Assembly (NCBI GenBank): GCA_038232255.1
Contig: JBBSIF010000042.1
Span: forward strand, 1 to 17,092
Length of the DNA: 17,092 nucleotides
Origin: JAWWPG01 sp038232255
GTDB taxonomy: Bacteria > Actinomycetota > Actinomycetes > Propionibacteriales > Nocardioidaceae
Direction: 5' to 3'
Shown here: positions 6,861-13,505 of the stretch, piece by piece
How the letters are laid out: every line of letters begins with the position of its first letter
Numbering within the stretch: the first letter of the stretch is position 1
The notes under the pieces: generated by a model
The model's database searches: none
Seen by the model: the letters and a program-made list of their open reading frames with translations, nothing else
Told to the model about the DNA's origin: nothing
Position numbers and translations under genes: made by a program

Positions 6861-7519
6861 CTGCTCGCTGCGTCGTCGGTGGCGCGGTCGAAGTAGTCCT
6901 CGAAGGCCTTGTACTTGCCAGGCGTCATGTAGTCGAGGATGCGGCTCTTCATGTCAGGGCTCGGTCGCTCGGCAAAGAGGTAGTCTGCGACCTCGTCGAC
7001 GAGCACGTCCGGCTGCTCGCGCGCCTTCTCGTTGCTGACCAACAGGCAGGGACGGCCACTTGCCAGCACGAAACCCGTGTTGGTGTTGGTGTTCGCGTTG
7101 CTCTCGTGCAGGGCGACGGGCGGTTGCCGGCGGTTAACCTCACGGTCCAGACGGGCCTGGCTCAGCGCGGCGGCCACGGGATCTCGGAAGACCACGACGT
7201 AGAAGGGGTTGCGGATCGCGGCGGCGATCTCCGGGAGGTAGGTCCCGGCACCGGGGAACTTCCAGCCCCAGACGTCGTACTCGTCGTTCCTTCGCGCGAT
7301 CGCCTGCCGCATGTGCGGACTCGGACGGTTCTGGAAGTCGGGGTCCTCGTTGTTCGTGCGCTTGCCGATCCTGCCCAGGTCCACCCCGAGCGCGCGGATG
7401 ATGCCGGCCACCGGGCTGGTTCCGCCGCGCCGGGTGCCGAAGGTGACGTAGGTGCGCTGAGTCGGCGGTTCAGACACGGGATTCAGCACCATGCCGGTCT
7501 GGAGGATGTCGGACCGCAC
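6857..7519 (-). CDS. compact sulfotransferase-like P-loop protein
   Basis: This 220-residue protein is not closely similar to paralogs A-C but has the two PAPS motifs of sulfotransferases: YVTFGTRRGGTSPVAGII (24-41) as the 5'-phosphosulfate loop with GTRRGGTS in place of PKSGTT, and VVFRDPVAAALSQARLD (109-125), whose R112, D113, P114 and S120 match the classical RDPxxxxxS 3'-phosphate site. It is shorter than usual, so the acceptor-binding part may be reduced. Residues 140-148 (SNANTNTNT) come from a short hexamer repeat. The GTG at 7519 is preferred because AGGGGGG precedes it; the in-frame ATG at 7492 has no ribosome binding site. It is the first gene of a minus-strand pair with the glycosyltransferase at 5961-6860, so it probably modifies the sugar that enzyme adds, or a related acceptor. 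Confidence 0.62.
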   Translation of the reverse strand: MRSDILQTGMVLNPVSEPPTQRTYVTFGTRRGGTSPVAGIIRALGVDLGRIGKRTNNEDPDFQNRPSPHMRQAIARRNDEYDVWGWKFPGAGTYLPEIAAAIRNPFYVVVFRDPVAAALSQARLDREVNRRQPPVALHESNANTNTNTGFVLASGRPCLLVSNEKAREQPDVLVDEVADYLFAERPSPDMKSRILDYMTPGKYKAFEDYFDRATDDAASR

Positions 7520-7596
7520 GCGCCCCCCTGTCTGTGCGGCATGCCCCAGCAGCCCGCTCGGACCCGAAGTCTAGCCCCTGTGACAATTGAGCCACT
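7520..7596. promoter_or_regulatory. divergent promoter region between compact sulfotransferase and GT4
   Basis: This 77-bp gap separates two genes that start in opposite directions and both use GTG. It contains a locally AT-richer patch (7580-7590, TTGTCA on the minus strand). GACAAT at 7582-7587 (4 of 6 matches to TATAAT) lies 9 nt before the GT4 start. TAGACT, read on the minus strand at 7573-7568, is the same hexamer seen at 3562. No properly spaced -35/-10 pair is evident, so the individual elements are uncertain. Confidence 0.35.
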
Positions 7597-8766
7597 GTGA
7601 AGATCCGGTTCCTGATGCACCAGGTGTACGGCGGCGGCGGGGGCGTCCTGACCGTGGTGCGCGGCCTCGCCGAGGAGCTGGGCGACCGGCACGAGGTGGA
7701 GCTGGTCAGCGTCCTGCGGACCGCCGAGGAGCCGGTGCACCGGCTGCCGGCGGGTGTCTCGGTGCGCGCCCTTGCCGACGTGCGTCCGGCGGCGGGGTCC
7801 GGCCCCGGGCAGCTGCTTCGCCGTACGGCGCTGCGCTCGCACAGTCGGCTGATCCCTCCCGACGAGCCGCATTACCGCCACTACAGCTTGTACTCCGATC
7901 TCCAGCTGGCGCGCTACCTGCGGTCGGTGCGCGACGGTGCTCTGGTGGGCATGCAGCCCGGAGTCACGCTTGCTGTCGCGCGGTTTGCGCGGAGCTCCGT
8001 CGTCCGCGTCGGACAGGACCATCGGCCCTTCGTCGTACGCAAGAAGCTGATGGAGAAGCATCTGCGTCGGCACTTGCCGTCTCTCGACATGTTCCTGACG
8101 CTGACAGAGACCGACGCCCGGCGATACCGGCAGGCTCTCGGCGCGCTGCCGCCGGTCCGCGCGATGCCGAACGCGACGCCTGACTACACCGGCACCATGT
8201 CCGACCACACGCAGCGTGTCGTCACCGCAGCCGGTCACCTGACGCGCGACAAGGGGTTCGACCGGCTGATCGACGCGTGGGCGATCGTGCACTCCCGACA
8301 CCCCGACTGGGAGCTGCGGATCTACGGCAAGGGCAAGCGCGAGCACGAGCTCGCTCAGCAGATCACCGCCCTGGGTCTGGAAGGCAGCGTCCGGCTGATG
8401 GGGTACAGCAGCTCTTTGATGCAAGCAATGGTCGCGTCGTCCGTTTTCGTGCTCAGCTCGCGGGTGGAGGGCTACGGGATGGTGCTGGTGGAGGCGATGT
8501 CCTGCGGGGTTCCGGTTGTGAGCTTCGACTGCCCGACCGGTCCTCGCGACATCATCACTCCCGGCGTGGACGGTCTGCTGGTGCCGAACGGGGACATCGT
8601 GGCTATGGCGGATGCGATCGGGCGGTTGATCGAGCGGCCGGCGGAGCGCCGCGAGATGGGCGTCGCCGCGTCCCGGTCAGCACGGCTGCGGAGCCAGCCC
8701 GCGGTGGCCGCCCGCTGGGAGTCGATGCTCACCGAGCTGGCGAGTGGCAAGCGCGCTGTCACCTGA
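7597..8766 (+). CDS. GT4-family (GT-B fold) glycosyltransferase
   Basis: This 389-residue enzyme has the expected length for retaining GT4 transferases. The N-terminal acceptor-side domain starts MKIRFLMHQVYGGGGGV with the glycine-rich loop of the GT-B fold. The C-terminal donor domain has AAGHLTRDKGFDRLIDAW (211-228), LRIYGKGKREHEL (240-252), and the EX7E motif EGYGMVLVE (E291, E299) followed by AMSCGVPVVSFDCPTGPRDII (300-320), which binds nucleotide-sugar phosphates. The CPTGPRDII variant is common in transferases building wall polymers, teichoic-acid-like chains or capsules. No membrane segment is seen; such enzymes act on the inner face of the membrane. The GTG at 7597 is the only sensible start. 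It diverges from the compact sulfotransferase gene and overlaps the treZ remnant by 8 bp at its 3' end. Confidence 0.85.
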   Translation: MKIRFLMHQVYGGGGGVLTVVRGLAEELGDRHEVELVSVLRTAEEPVHRLPAGVSVRALADVRPAAGSGPGQLLRRTALRSHSRLIPPDEPHYRHYSLYSDLQLARYLRSVRDGALVGMQPGVTLAVARFARSSVVRVGQDHRPFVVRKKLMEKHLRRHLPSLDMFLTLTETDARRYRQALGALPPVRAMPNATPDYTGTMSDHTQRVVTAAGHLTRDKGFDRLIDAWAIVHSRHPDWELRIYGKGKREHELAQQITALGLEGSVRLMGYSSSLMQAMVASSVFVLSSRVEGYGMVLVEAMSCGVPVVSFDCPTGPRDIITPGVDGLLVPNGDIVAMADAIGRLIERPAERREMGVAASRSARLRSQPAVAARWESMLTELASGKRAVT

Positions 8767-9008
8767 GCGGAGCGGGGCCGAGTACGGCGGCCGACTCCGG
8801 CGGCAAGGCGAGCGCGGTTCCCTCGAGGGTGACGCCGCCCGGGGCGAACGCCAGCATGAGCTGCCGGCTCTCCACCATGTAGCCGGCATCGAGCTGCATC
8901 ATCCGCGGCGACGACCGCTGCGGGCCCTTCCGGACCAGTCGGCAGCGACAGCGCGCGGGGGTCGGTCCGCGGCTCGCCGCCCGCGGGCGCCCAGACGCTG
9001 AACCTCAT
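8759..9008 (-). pseudogene. treZ: collapsed remnant of treZ (maltooligosyltrehalose trehalohydrolase)
   Basis: The ATG at 9008 overlaps the treY stop (ATGA), where treZ is expected, and encodes MRFSVWAPAG, the typical TreZ N-terminus. The next stretch, TDPRALSLPTGPEGPAAVV, resembles the DPRSxxxPxGVHGxSxV segment that in full-length enzymes lies tens of residues further on. After about position 8900 the TreZ-like sequence is in another frame: LDAGYMVESRQLMLAFAPGG then TLEGTALALPPESAAVLGP, like the C-terminal beta domain, ending at TGA 8761-8759. The two ends are 250 bp apart, not a multiple of three. The GH13 catalytic barrel (about 400 residues) is absent, so no active hydrolase can be made here. 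Family assignment of these short pieces is by pattern and position, hence moderate confidence. Confidence 0.6.
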
Positions 9009-11404
9009 CGGCCCGCCAGCAGGAGCAGGGCGACGGGTTCGCGGGCCAGCAGGTCGGCGCACCGCAGCCCGTCCTCGCCCGCCGTGTGCACTGCGTCGGT
9101 CAGGAGGTCGCGCCAGGTTCCCGCCGGAAGCACGACGCGGGCATCGCCCCAGCCGTCGCTCTGCACGCGCCGCGGCCAACGCGTCACGAGGGTCGCCGCC
9201 CGGCCGCTCCGCAGGAATCCCAGCAGGTGCGGGCCGGTGCTCGACAGTGCCTGGTATGTCGCATCGGGGCCGAAGAGCCCGGGACTGTCGCGTCGCAGCC
9301 GCAGCACCCTGCTGGTGACCCACAGCTTCGCGACGCCGGCGGCCCGCAGGGCGCCCTCCTGGTAGCCGCCGTCGTCCAGCCGGCTCAGGAGGGACTCCCG
9401 CGCCGCGTAGTCGACCGGCCCGCGGTGGTCCGGGTCGACCAGCGCGGGGATGGCCAGCTCCATGCCCTGGTAGACGTCGGGCACGCCGGGAAGCGTCAGC
9501 TGCAGCAGCTTCGCGGCAAGCGTCGTGGCTCTGACTGCGGGCGATCCGGCTGCGGCGACGCCGGCGACCGTCCGTCCGGCGGCGCCGACGCGGCACCGGC
9601 GCCCCAGCTCGAGGACCCGCGCCTCGTAGTCCTCGTCCGGGTCGTTCCACGTGGTGTGCTGCTTGGCCTCCCGCACCGCCTTGCGCAGGTAGTCGTCCAG
9701 CCGGACGGGGGCGATCGGCCAGGCGCCGAGCAGGGTCTGCATCACCAGGTACGCCGTCGGCTCGTCCACCATGCACACCCGGGCCTCCTTGCGGACCGCT
9801 TCCCAGCAGGCCCGCCAGCCGGCGCTGTCCTCGGCGGCGGCGAGCAGCCGGGCCCGGACGTCTTCGTTGCGCTTGGTGTCGTGCGTGGAAAGGCTCGTCA
9901 TGCCGAGCGGATGTGCGGCGGCCTGCTGGCGCGCCCAGGCGTGCAGCTCCCCGGTGTCGGCACGGTCCAGCGCCAGCGGGTCGCCGCCGACCTCGTTGAG
10001 GGCGACCATGCGATGCCAGCGGTAGAACGTGGTGTCCTCGACGCCCTTGGCCATCACCGGACCGCAGACCTGCTGGAAGCGGACCACGAGGTCGCGACCA
10101 GCGGGGTCGGCCGCGGCGGTGTCCGACAGCAGCGTGTGCACGACGTCGAGCGGCTCGACCAGGTCCGGTCGCGACTCCTCGGCGAGCCGCCGAACGTGGG
10201 CCAGCCGGTCCAGGGCCTCCGCCGCCGCGGGGAGACCCGGGCGGAGATAGGCGCGGTAGACGTCGACGTGGACCAGCAGCTCGGTGAGAGCCGCCGCTGC
10301 GTCCGCCTCGTCCAAGAGCTCCCCCCGCGCGGCCGCTGCGGCGACGGCGCCGCGCACCAGGCGGTGCAGCTCGGGCTGCAGCAGCTCGGCCAGCACCAGT
10401 CGCTTCGCGTCGACCTCGGCGACTGCCAGCGACGGCTCGGCGCCCGCCGCCCGCCACAGCTCGTCGGCGTCTGCGGCCACGGCGGGCACCAGCGCGCCGT
10501 CGACGGCACGGATCGCGTCGTAGCCCGTCGTACCCGCGCACGGCCAGGAGGAGGGCAGCTCCTCATCCGTCCCCAGGATCTTCTCGACGACGACGAAGGC
10601 GCCACCGGTGCTGTCGCGCAGTCGCTCCAGGTACGCCTGCGGGTCCGCCAGCCCGTCGGGATGGTCGACCCGGAAGCCGTCGACCGCGCCGCGCCTGTGG
10701 AGGTCGATGAGAACCGCGTGGGTCGCGTCGAAGACGTCGTCCAGCTCGACGCGCACGGCGATCAGCGTGTCGACGTCGAAGAACCGGCGGTAGTTGAGGA
10801 GGCCCGACTTCTCGCGCCACCCCGCCAGCAGGTAGTGCTGCTGCGCCATCAGCGTCTTCAGGTCGCTGGGATCCGACCCGGGCGCAAGCGGGAAGCGGTG
10901 GTCCGCGTAGCAGAGCACCTGGTCGTCGCCGTCGCCGTCGAGCGTCAGCTCGCCTCTCGCCAGGGTCTCCTGCAGCGGCGCGCCGAGGATCGGCAGGGCC
11001 AGCTTGCCGTCCAGCAGGTCCCACTCGACGTCGAACCAGTGCGCTGTCGCCGCCTCCCGACCGTGGCGCAGCGTCTCCCACAGCTGGCGGTTGAGGTGCT
11101 CCGGCGCCGGCACCGCCATGTGGTTCGGCACCACGTCGACCACCAGACCGAGGCCGTGCTCGTGCGCTGCGGCGGCCAGCTCCACCAGGCCGTCCTCGCC
11201 GCCGAGGTCGGCGGAGACGACCGAGTGGTCCACCACGTCGTACCCGTGCATCGATCCGGGAGCGGCCTGCAGAATGGGCGACAGATACAGGTGGGAGACG
11301 CCGAGCCGGCTCAGGTAGCGGACGATTCGGGCCGCGTCCCGGAAGCCGAAGTCCGCGGAGAGCTGCAGCCGGTACGTCGAGGTTGGCGTCCTGCGCTCAC
11401 CCAT
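9005..11404 (-). CDS. treY: malto-oligosyltrehalose synthase (TreY)
   Basis: This 799-residue GH13 enzyme isomerises the reducing-end alpha-1,4 bond of maltooligosaccharides to alpha,alpha-1,1, giving maltooligosyltrehalose in the cytoplasm. The start is TPTSTYRLQLSADFGFRDA, the hallmark of TreY, then YLSPILQAAPGSMHGYDV and DVVPNHMA (90-97, GH13 region I). The nucleophile is D247 in VDGFRVDHPDGL, the acid/base E274 in VVVEKILG, and the stabilising Asp is in LSTHDTKRNEDVRAR. The YQGMELAIPALVDPDHRGPV segment near the C-terminus is also typical. ATG 11404 is chosen over an in-frame start at 11536 because it gives the family N-terminus; the upstream 44 residues are arginine/serine shadow sequence inside glgX. 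It overlaps glgX by 8 bp and the treZ remnant by 4 bp, so coupled translation is likely. Confidence 0.95.
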   Translation of the reverse strand: MGERRTPTSTYRLQLSADFGFRDAARIVRYLSRLGVSHLYLSPILQAAPGSMHGYDVVDHSVVSADLGGEDGLVELAAAAHEHGLGLVVDVVPNHMAVPAPEHLNRQLWETLRHGREAATAHWFDVEWDLLDGKLALPILGAPLQETLARGELTLDGDGDDQVLCYADHRFPLAPGSDPSDLKTLMAQQHYLLAGWREKSGLLNYRRFFDVDTLIAVRVELDDVFDATHAVLIDLHRRGAVDGFRVDHPDGLADPQAYLERLRDSTGGAFVVVEKILGTDEELPSSWPCAGTTGYDAIRAVDGALVPAVAADADELWRAAGAEPSLAVAEVDAKRLVLAELLQPELHRLVRGAVAAAAARGELLDEADAAAALTELLVHVDVYRAYLRPGLPAAAEALDRLAHVRRLAEESRPDLVEPLDVVHTLLSDTAAADPAGRDLVVRFQQVCGPVMAKGVEDTTFYRWHRMVALNEVGGDPLALDRADTGELHAWARQQAAAHPLGMTSLSTHDTKRNEDVRARLLAAAEDSAGWRACWEAVRKEARVCMVDEPTAYLVMQTLLGAWPIAPVRLDDYLRKAVREAKQHTTWNDPDEDYEARVLELGRRCRVGAAGRTVAGVAAAGSPAVRATTLAAKLLQLTLPGVPDVYQGMELAIPALVDPDHRGPVDYAARESLLSRLDDGGYQEGALRAAGVAKLWVTSRVLRLRRDSPGLFGPDATYQALSSTGPHLLGFLRSGRAATLVTRWPRRVQSDGWGDARVVLPAGTWRDLLTDAVHTAGEDGLRCADLLAREPVALLLLAGR

Positions 11405-13496
11405 GCCCGAGGACGACCAGCGTGTGCGGCGGGAGGGTCCGTTGCGAACCCGCCTTGTCCACCGCGGCGACGTCACCCTCGCCGGAGTCGTCCGACGTGT
11501 CGAGCAGCGTCTGCCACTGGTCGCCGAACTCCGCACCGGGCAGCGTCATCTCCGTCGCCTGACGGCTCGGGTTCATCAGCAGCAGGAACGAGTCGTCGGT
11601 GATGTCCTCTCCCCGCAGCCCGGGCTCGGTGATGCCGTGGCCGTTGAGGAACACCGCCAGCGGCTGGACGGTGGGGCGCGACCACTTGGCCCCGTCCATG
11701 GGTGTGCCGTCAGCGCTCAGCCAGGCGATGTCGGGAACGCCGTTGCCCGCGGTCGCGCCCGTGAAGAAGCGCCGCCGGCGGAAGACCGGGTGCGCGGCTC
11801 GCAGCTGCAGCACCGAGCGGGTGAACACCAGCAGGCTCTCGTCACTCGCCGCCCAGTTCACCCACGAGATCTCGTTGTCCTGGCAGTACGCGTTGTTGTT
11901 GCCGCCCTGTGTCCGGCCGACCTCGTCGCCGTGCAGAAGCATCGGCACCCCCTGGCTGAGCAGCAGGGTGGTCAGGAGGTTGCGCTGCTGGCGACGGCGG
12001 AGGGCGAGGATCTCCGCGTCGTCCGTTGTGCCTTCGACGCCGCAGTTCCACGACCGGTTGTGGCTGTCGCCGTCCCGGTTGTCCTCGCCGTTCTCCTCGT
12101 TGTGCTTCTCGTTGTAGGAGACCAGATCGCGTAGCGTGAACCCGTCGTGGGCGGTGACGAAGTTGACGGACGCGTACGTCGCTCGGCCGTCGCTCTCGTA
12201 GAGGTCGCTGGAGCCGTCGAGCCGCGCGGCGAACTCGCCGATGGAGCTGGGCTCTCCGCGCCAGTAGTCGCGCACCGTGTCGCGGTACTTGCCGTTCCAC
12301 TCGGTCCACCGCGGCGGGAAGTTGCCGACCTGGTAGCCACCGGGGCCGACGTCCCATGGCTCGGCGATCAGCTTGACCTGGGAGATGACCGGGTCCTGTT
12401 GAACGAGGTCGAAGAAGGCGCTGAGCCTGTCCACCTCGTGGAACTGCCGGGCCAGCGTCGCGGCCAGGTCGAAGCGGAAGCCGTCCACGCGCATCTCGGT
12501 GACCCAGTACCGCAGCGAGTCCATGATCATCTGCAGCACGTGGGGGCTGCGCATCAGCGGCGTGTTCCCGGTGCCGGTGGTGTCGTAGTAGAACGCCGGG
12601 TTGTCGTCGCTGAGCCGGTAGTAGGCGGCGTTGTCGATGCCGCGGAACGCCAGCGTCGGGCCGAGGTAGTTGCCTTCGGCGGTGTGGTTGTAGACGACGT
12701 CGAGGATCACCTCGATGCCCGCGCGGTGCAGGTCGCGGACCATCGACTTGAACTCGAGCACCTGGTTGCCGCGCGAGCCCGCTGAGCTGTAGCCGTTGTG
12801 CGGGGCGAAGAACCCGATGGTGTTGTAGCCCCAGTAGTTCGTCCGGCCGGCCGCCACGAGGTTGGCGTCGTTGACGAACTGGTGGACCGGCATCAGCTCG
12901 AGCGCCGTCACCCCAAGGCTCGTGAGGTGGTCGATGACGCCGGGGTAGCTGATGGCGGCGTACGAGCCCCGCACCTCCTCGGGGATGTCGGGGTGCAGCT
13001 GCGTCAGCCCCTTGACGTGCGCCTCGTAGATCACCGACTCGTGGTAGGGCCGCCTCGGAGGACGGTCGTCCTGCCAGTCGAAGAACGGGTTGATGACCAC
13101 GGACTTCATCGTGTGCGGTGCGGAGTCCTCGGTGTTGCGCTTCTCGTGGTCCTCGAAGTCGTACGAGAAACAGGCCGGTGCCCAGTCGATGGCACCGTCG
13201 ATGGCTTTGGCGTAGGGATCGAGCAGCAGCTTGCTCGGGTCGCAGCGGTGACCCTTGGACGGGTCGTACGGTCCATGGACGCGGTAGCCGTACAGCTGTC
13301 CGGGCGCAACGCGGGGAAGATAGATGTGCCACACCAGCGCATCACGCTCACGCAGCTCGACCCGCGTCTCGGTGCCGTCGTCCTCGAACAGGCAGAGCTC
13401 CACCCGCTCTGCGATCTCCGAGAACAGGGCGAAGTTCGTGCCCGCGCCGTCGTACGTCGCCCCGAGGGGATAGGGACCGCCCGGCCAGGCCTCCAT
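11397..13496 (-). CDS. glgX: glycogen debranching enzyme GlgX/TreX
   Basis: This 699-residue GH13_11 enzyme hydrolyses alpha-1,6 branches of glycogen or branched maltodextrin and feeds linear chains to TreY. An N-terminal carbohydrate-binding module (about 1-140, PYPLGATYDGAGTNFALFSE) precedes the barrel. Visible GH13 regions are ILDVVYNHTAEG (264-275), nucleophile D343 in VDGFRFDLA, acid/base E379 in LIAEPWDVGPGGYQVG, and D451 in TAHDGFTLRDLVSYN, followed by KHNEENGEDNRDG and the GGNNNAYCQDNEISWVNW block typical of GlgX/TreX. The start ATG has GAAGGAG 4 nt upstream. It follows malQ by 9 nt and overlaps treY by 8 nt. In a treX-treY-treZ arrangement this is the treX position, so the biological role is probably supply of trehalose precursors. 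Confidence 0.95.
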   Translation of the reverse strand: MEAWPGGPYPLGATYDGAGTNFALFSEIAERVELCLFEDDGTETRVELRERDALVWHIYLPRVAPGQLYGYRVHGPYDPSKGHRCDPSKLLLDPYAKAIDGAIDWAPACFSYDFEDHEKRNTEDSAPHTMKSVVINPFFDWQDDRPPRRPYHESVIYEAHVKGLTQLHPDIPEEVRGSYAAISYPGVIDHLTSLGVTALELMPVHQFVNDANLVAAGRTNYWGYNTIGFFAPHNGYSSAGSRGNQVLEFKSMVRDLHRAGIEVILDVVYNHTAEGNYLGPTLAFRGIDNAAYYRLSDDNPAFYYDTTGTGNTPLMRSPHVLQMIMDSLRYWVTEMRVDGFRFDLAATLARQFHEVDRLSAFFDLVQQDPVISQVKLIAEPWDVGPGGYQVGNFPPRWTEWNGKYRDTVRDYWRGEPSSIGEFAARLDGSSDLYESDGRATYASVNFVTAHDGFTLRDLVSYNEKHNEENGEDNRDGDSHNRSWNCGVEGTTDDAEILALRRRQQRNLLTTLLLSQGVPMLLHGDEVGRTQGGNNNAYCQDNEISWVNWAASDESLLVFTRSVLQLRAAHPVFRRRRFFTGATAGNGVPDIAWLSADGTPMDGAKWSRPTVQPLAVFLNGHGITEPGLRGEDITDDSFLLLMNPSRQATEMTLPGAEFGDQWQTLLDTSDDSGEGDVAAVDKAGSQRTLPPHTLVVLGHG

Positions 13497-13505
13497 CGTG
13501 CTCCT

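Noticed and set aside
8472..10541. A 689-codon minus-strand frame that includes the MRFSVWAP segment
   Set aside because: Upstream of 9008 it is an out-of-frame shadow of treY rich in R, G, A and P. Only the part from 9008 downward is kept, as the treZ remnant.
11405..11536. 44-residue N-terminal extension of TreY
   Set aside because: Arg/Ser/Thr-rich shadow of the glgX 3' end; TreY proteins begin near TSTYRLQ, matching ATG 11404.
9086..11602. An 838-codon plus-strand open frame opposite treY
   Set aside because: TreY on the other strand has complete catalytic motifs. The plus frame is low-complexity antisense sequence.
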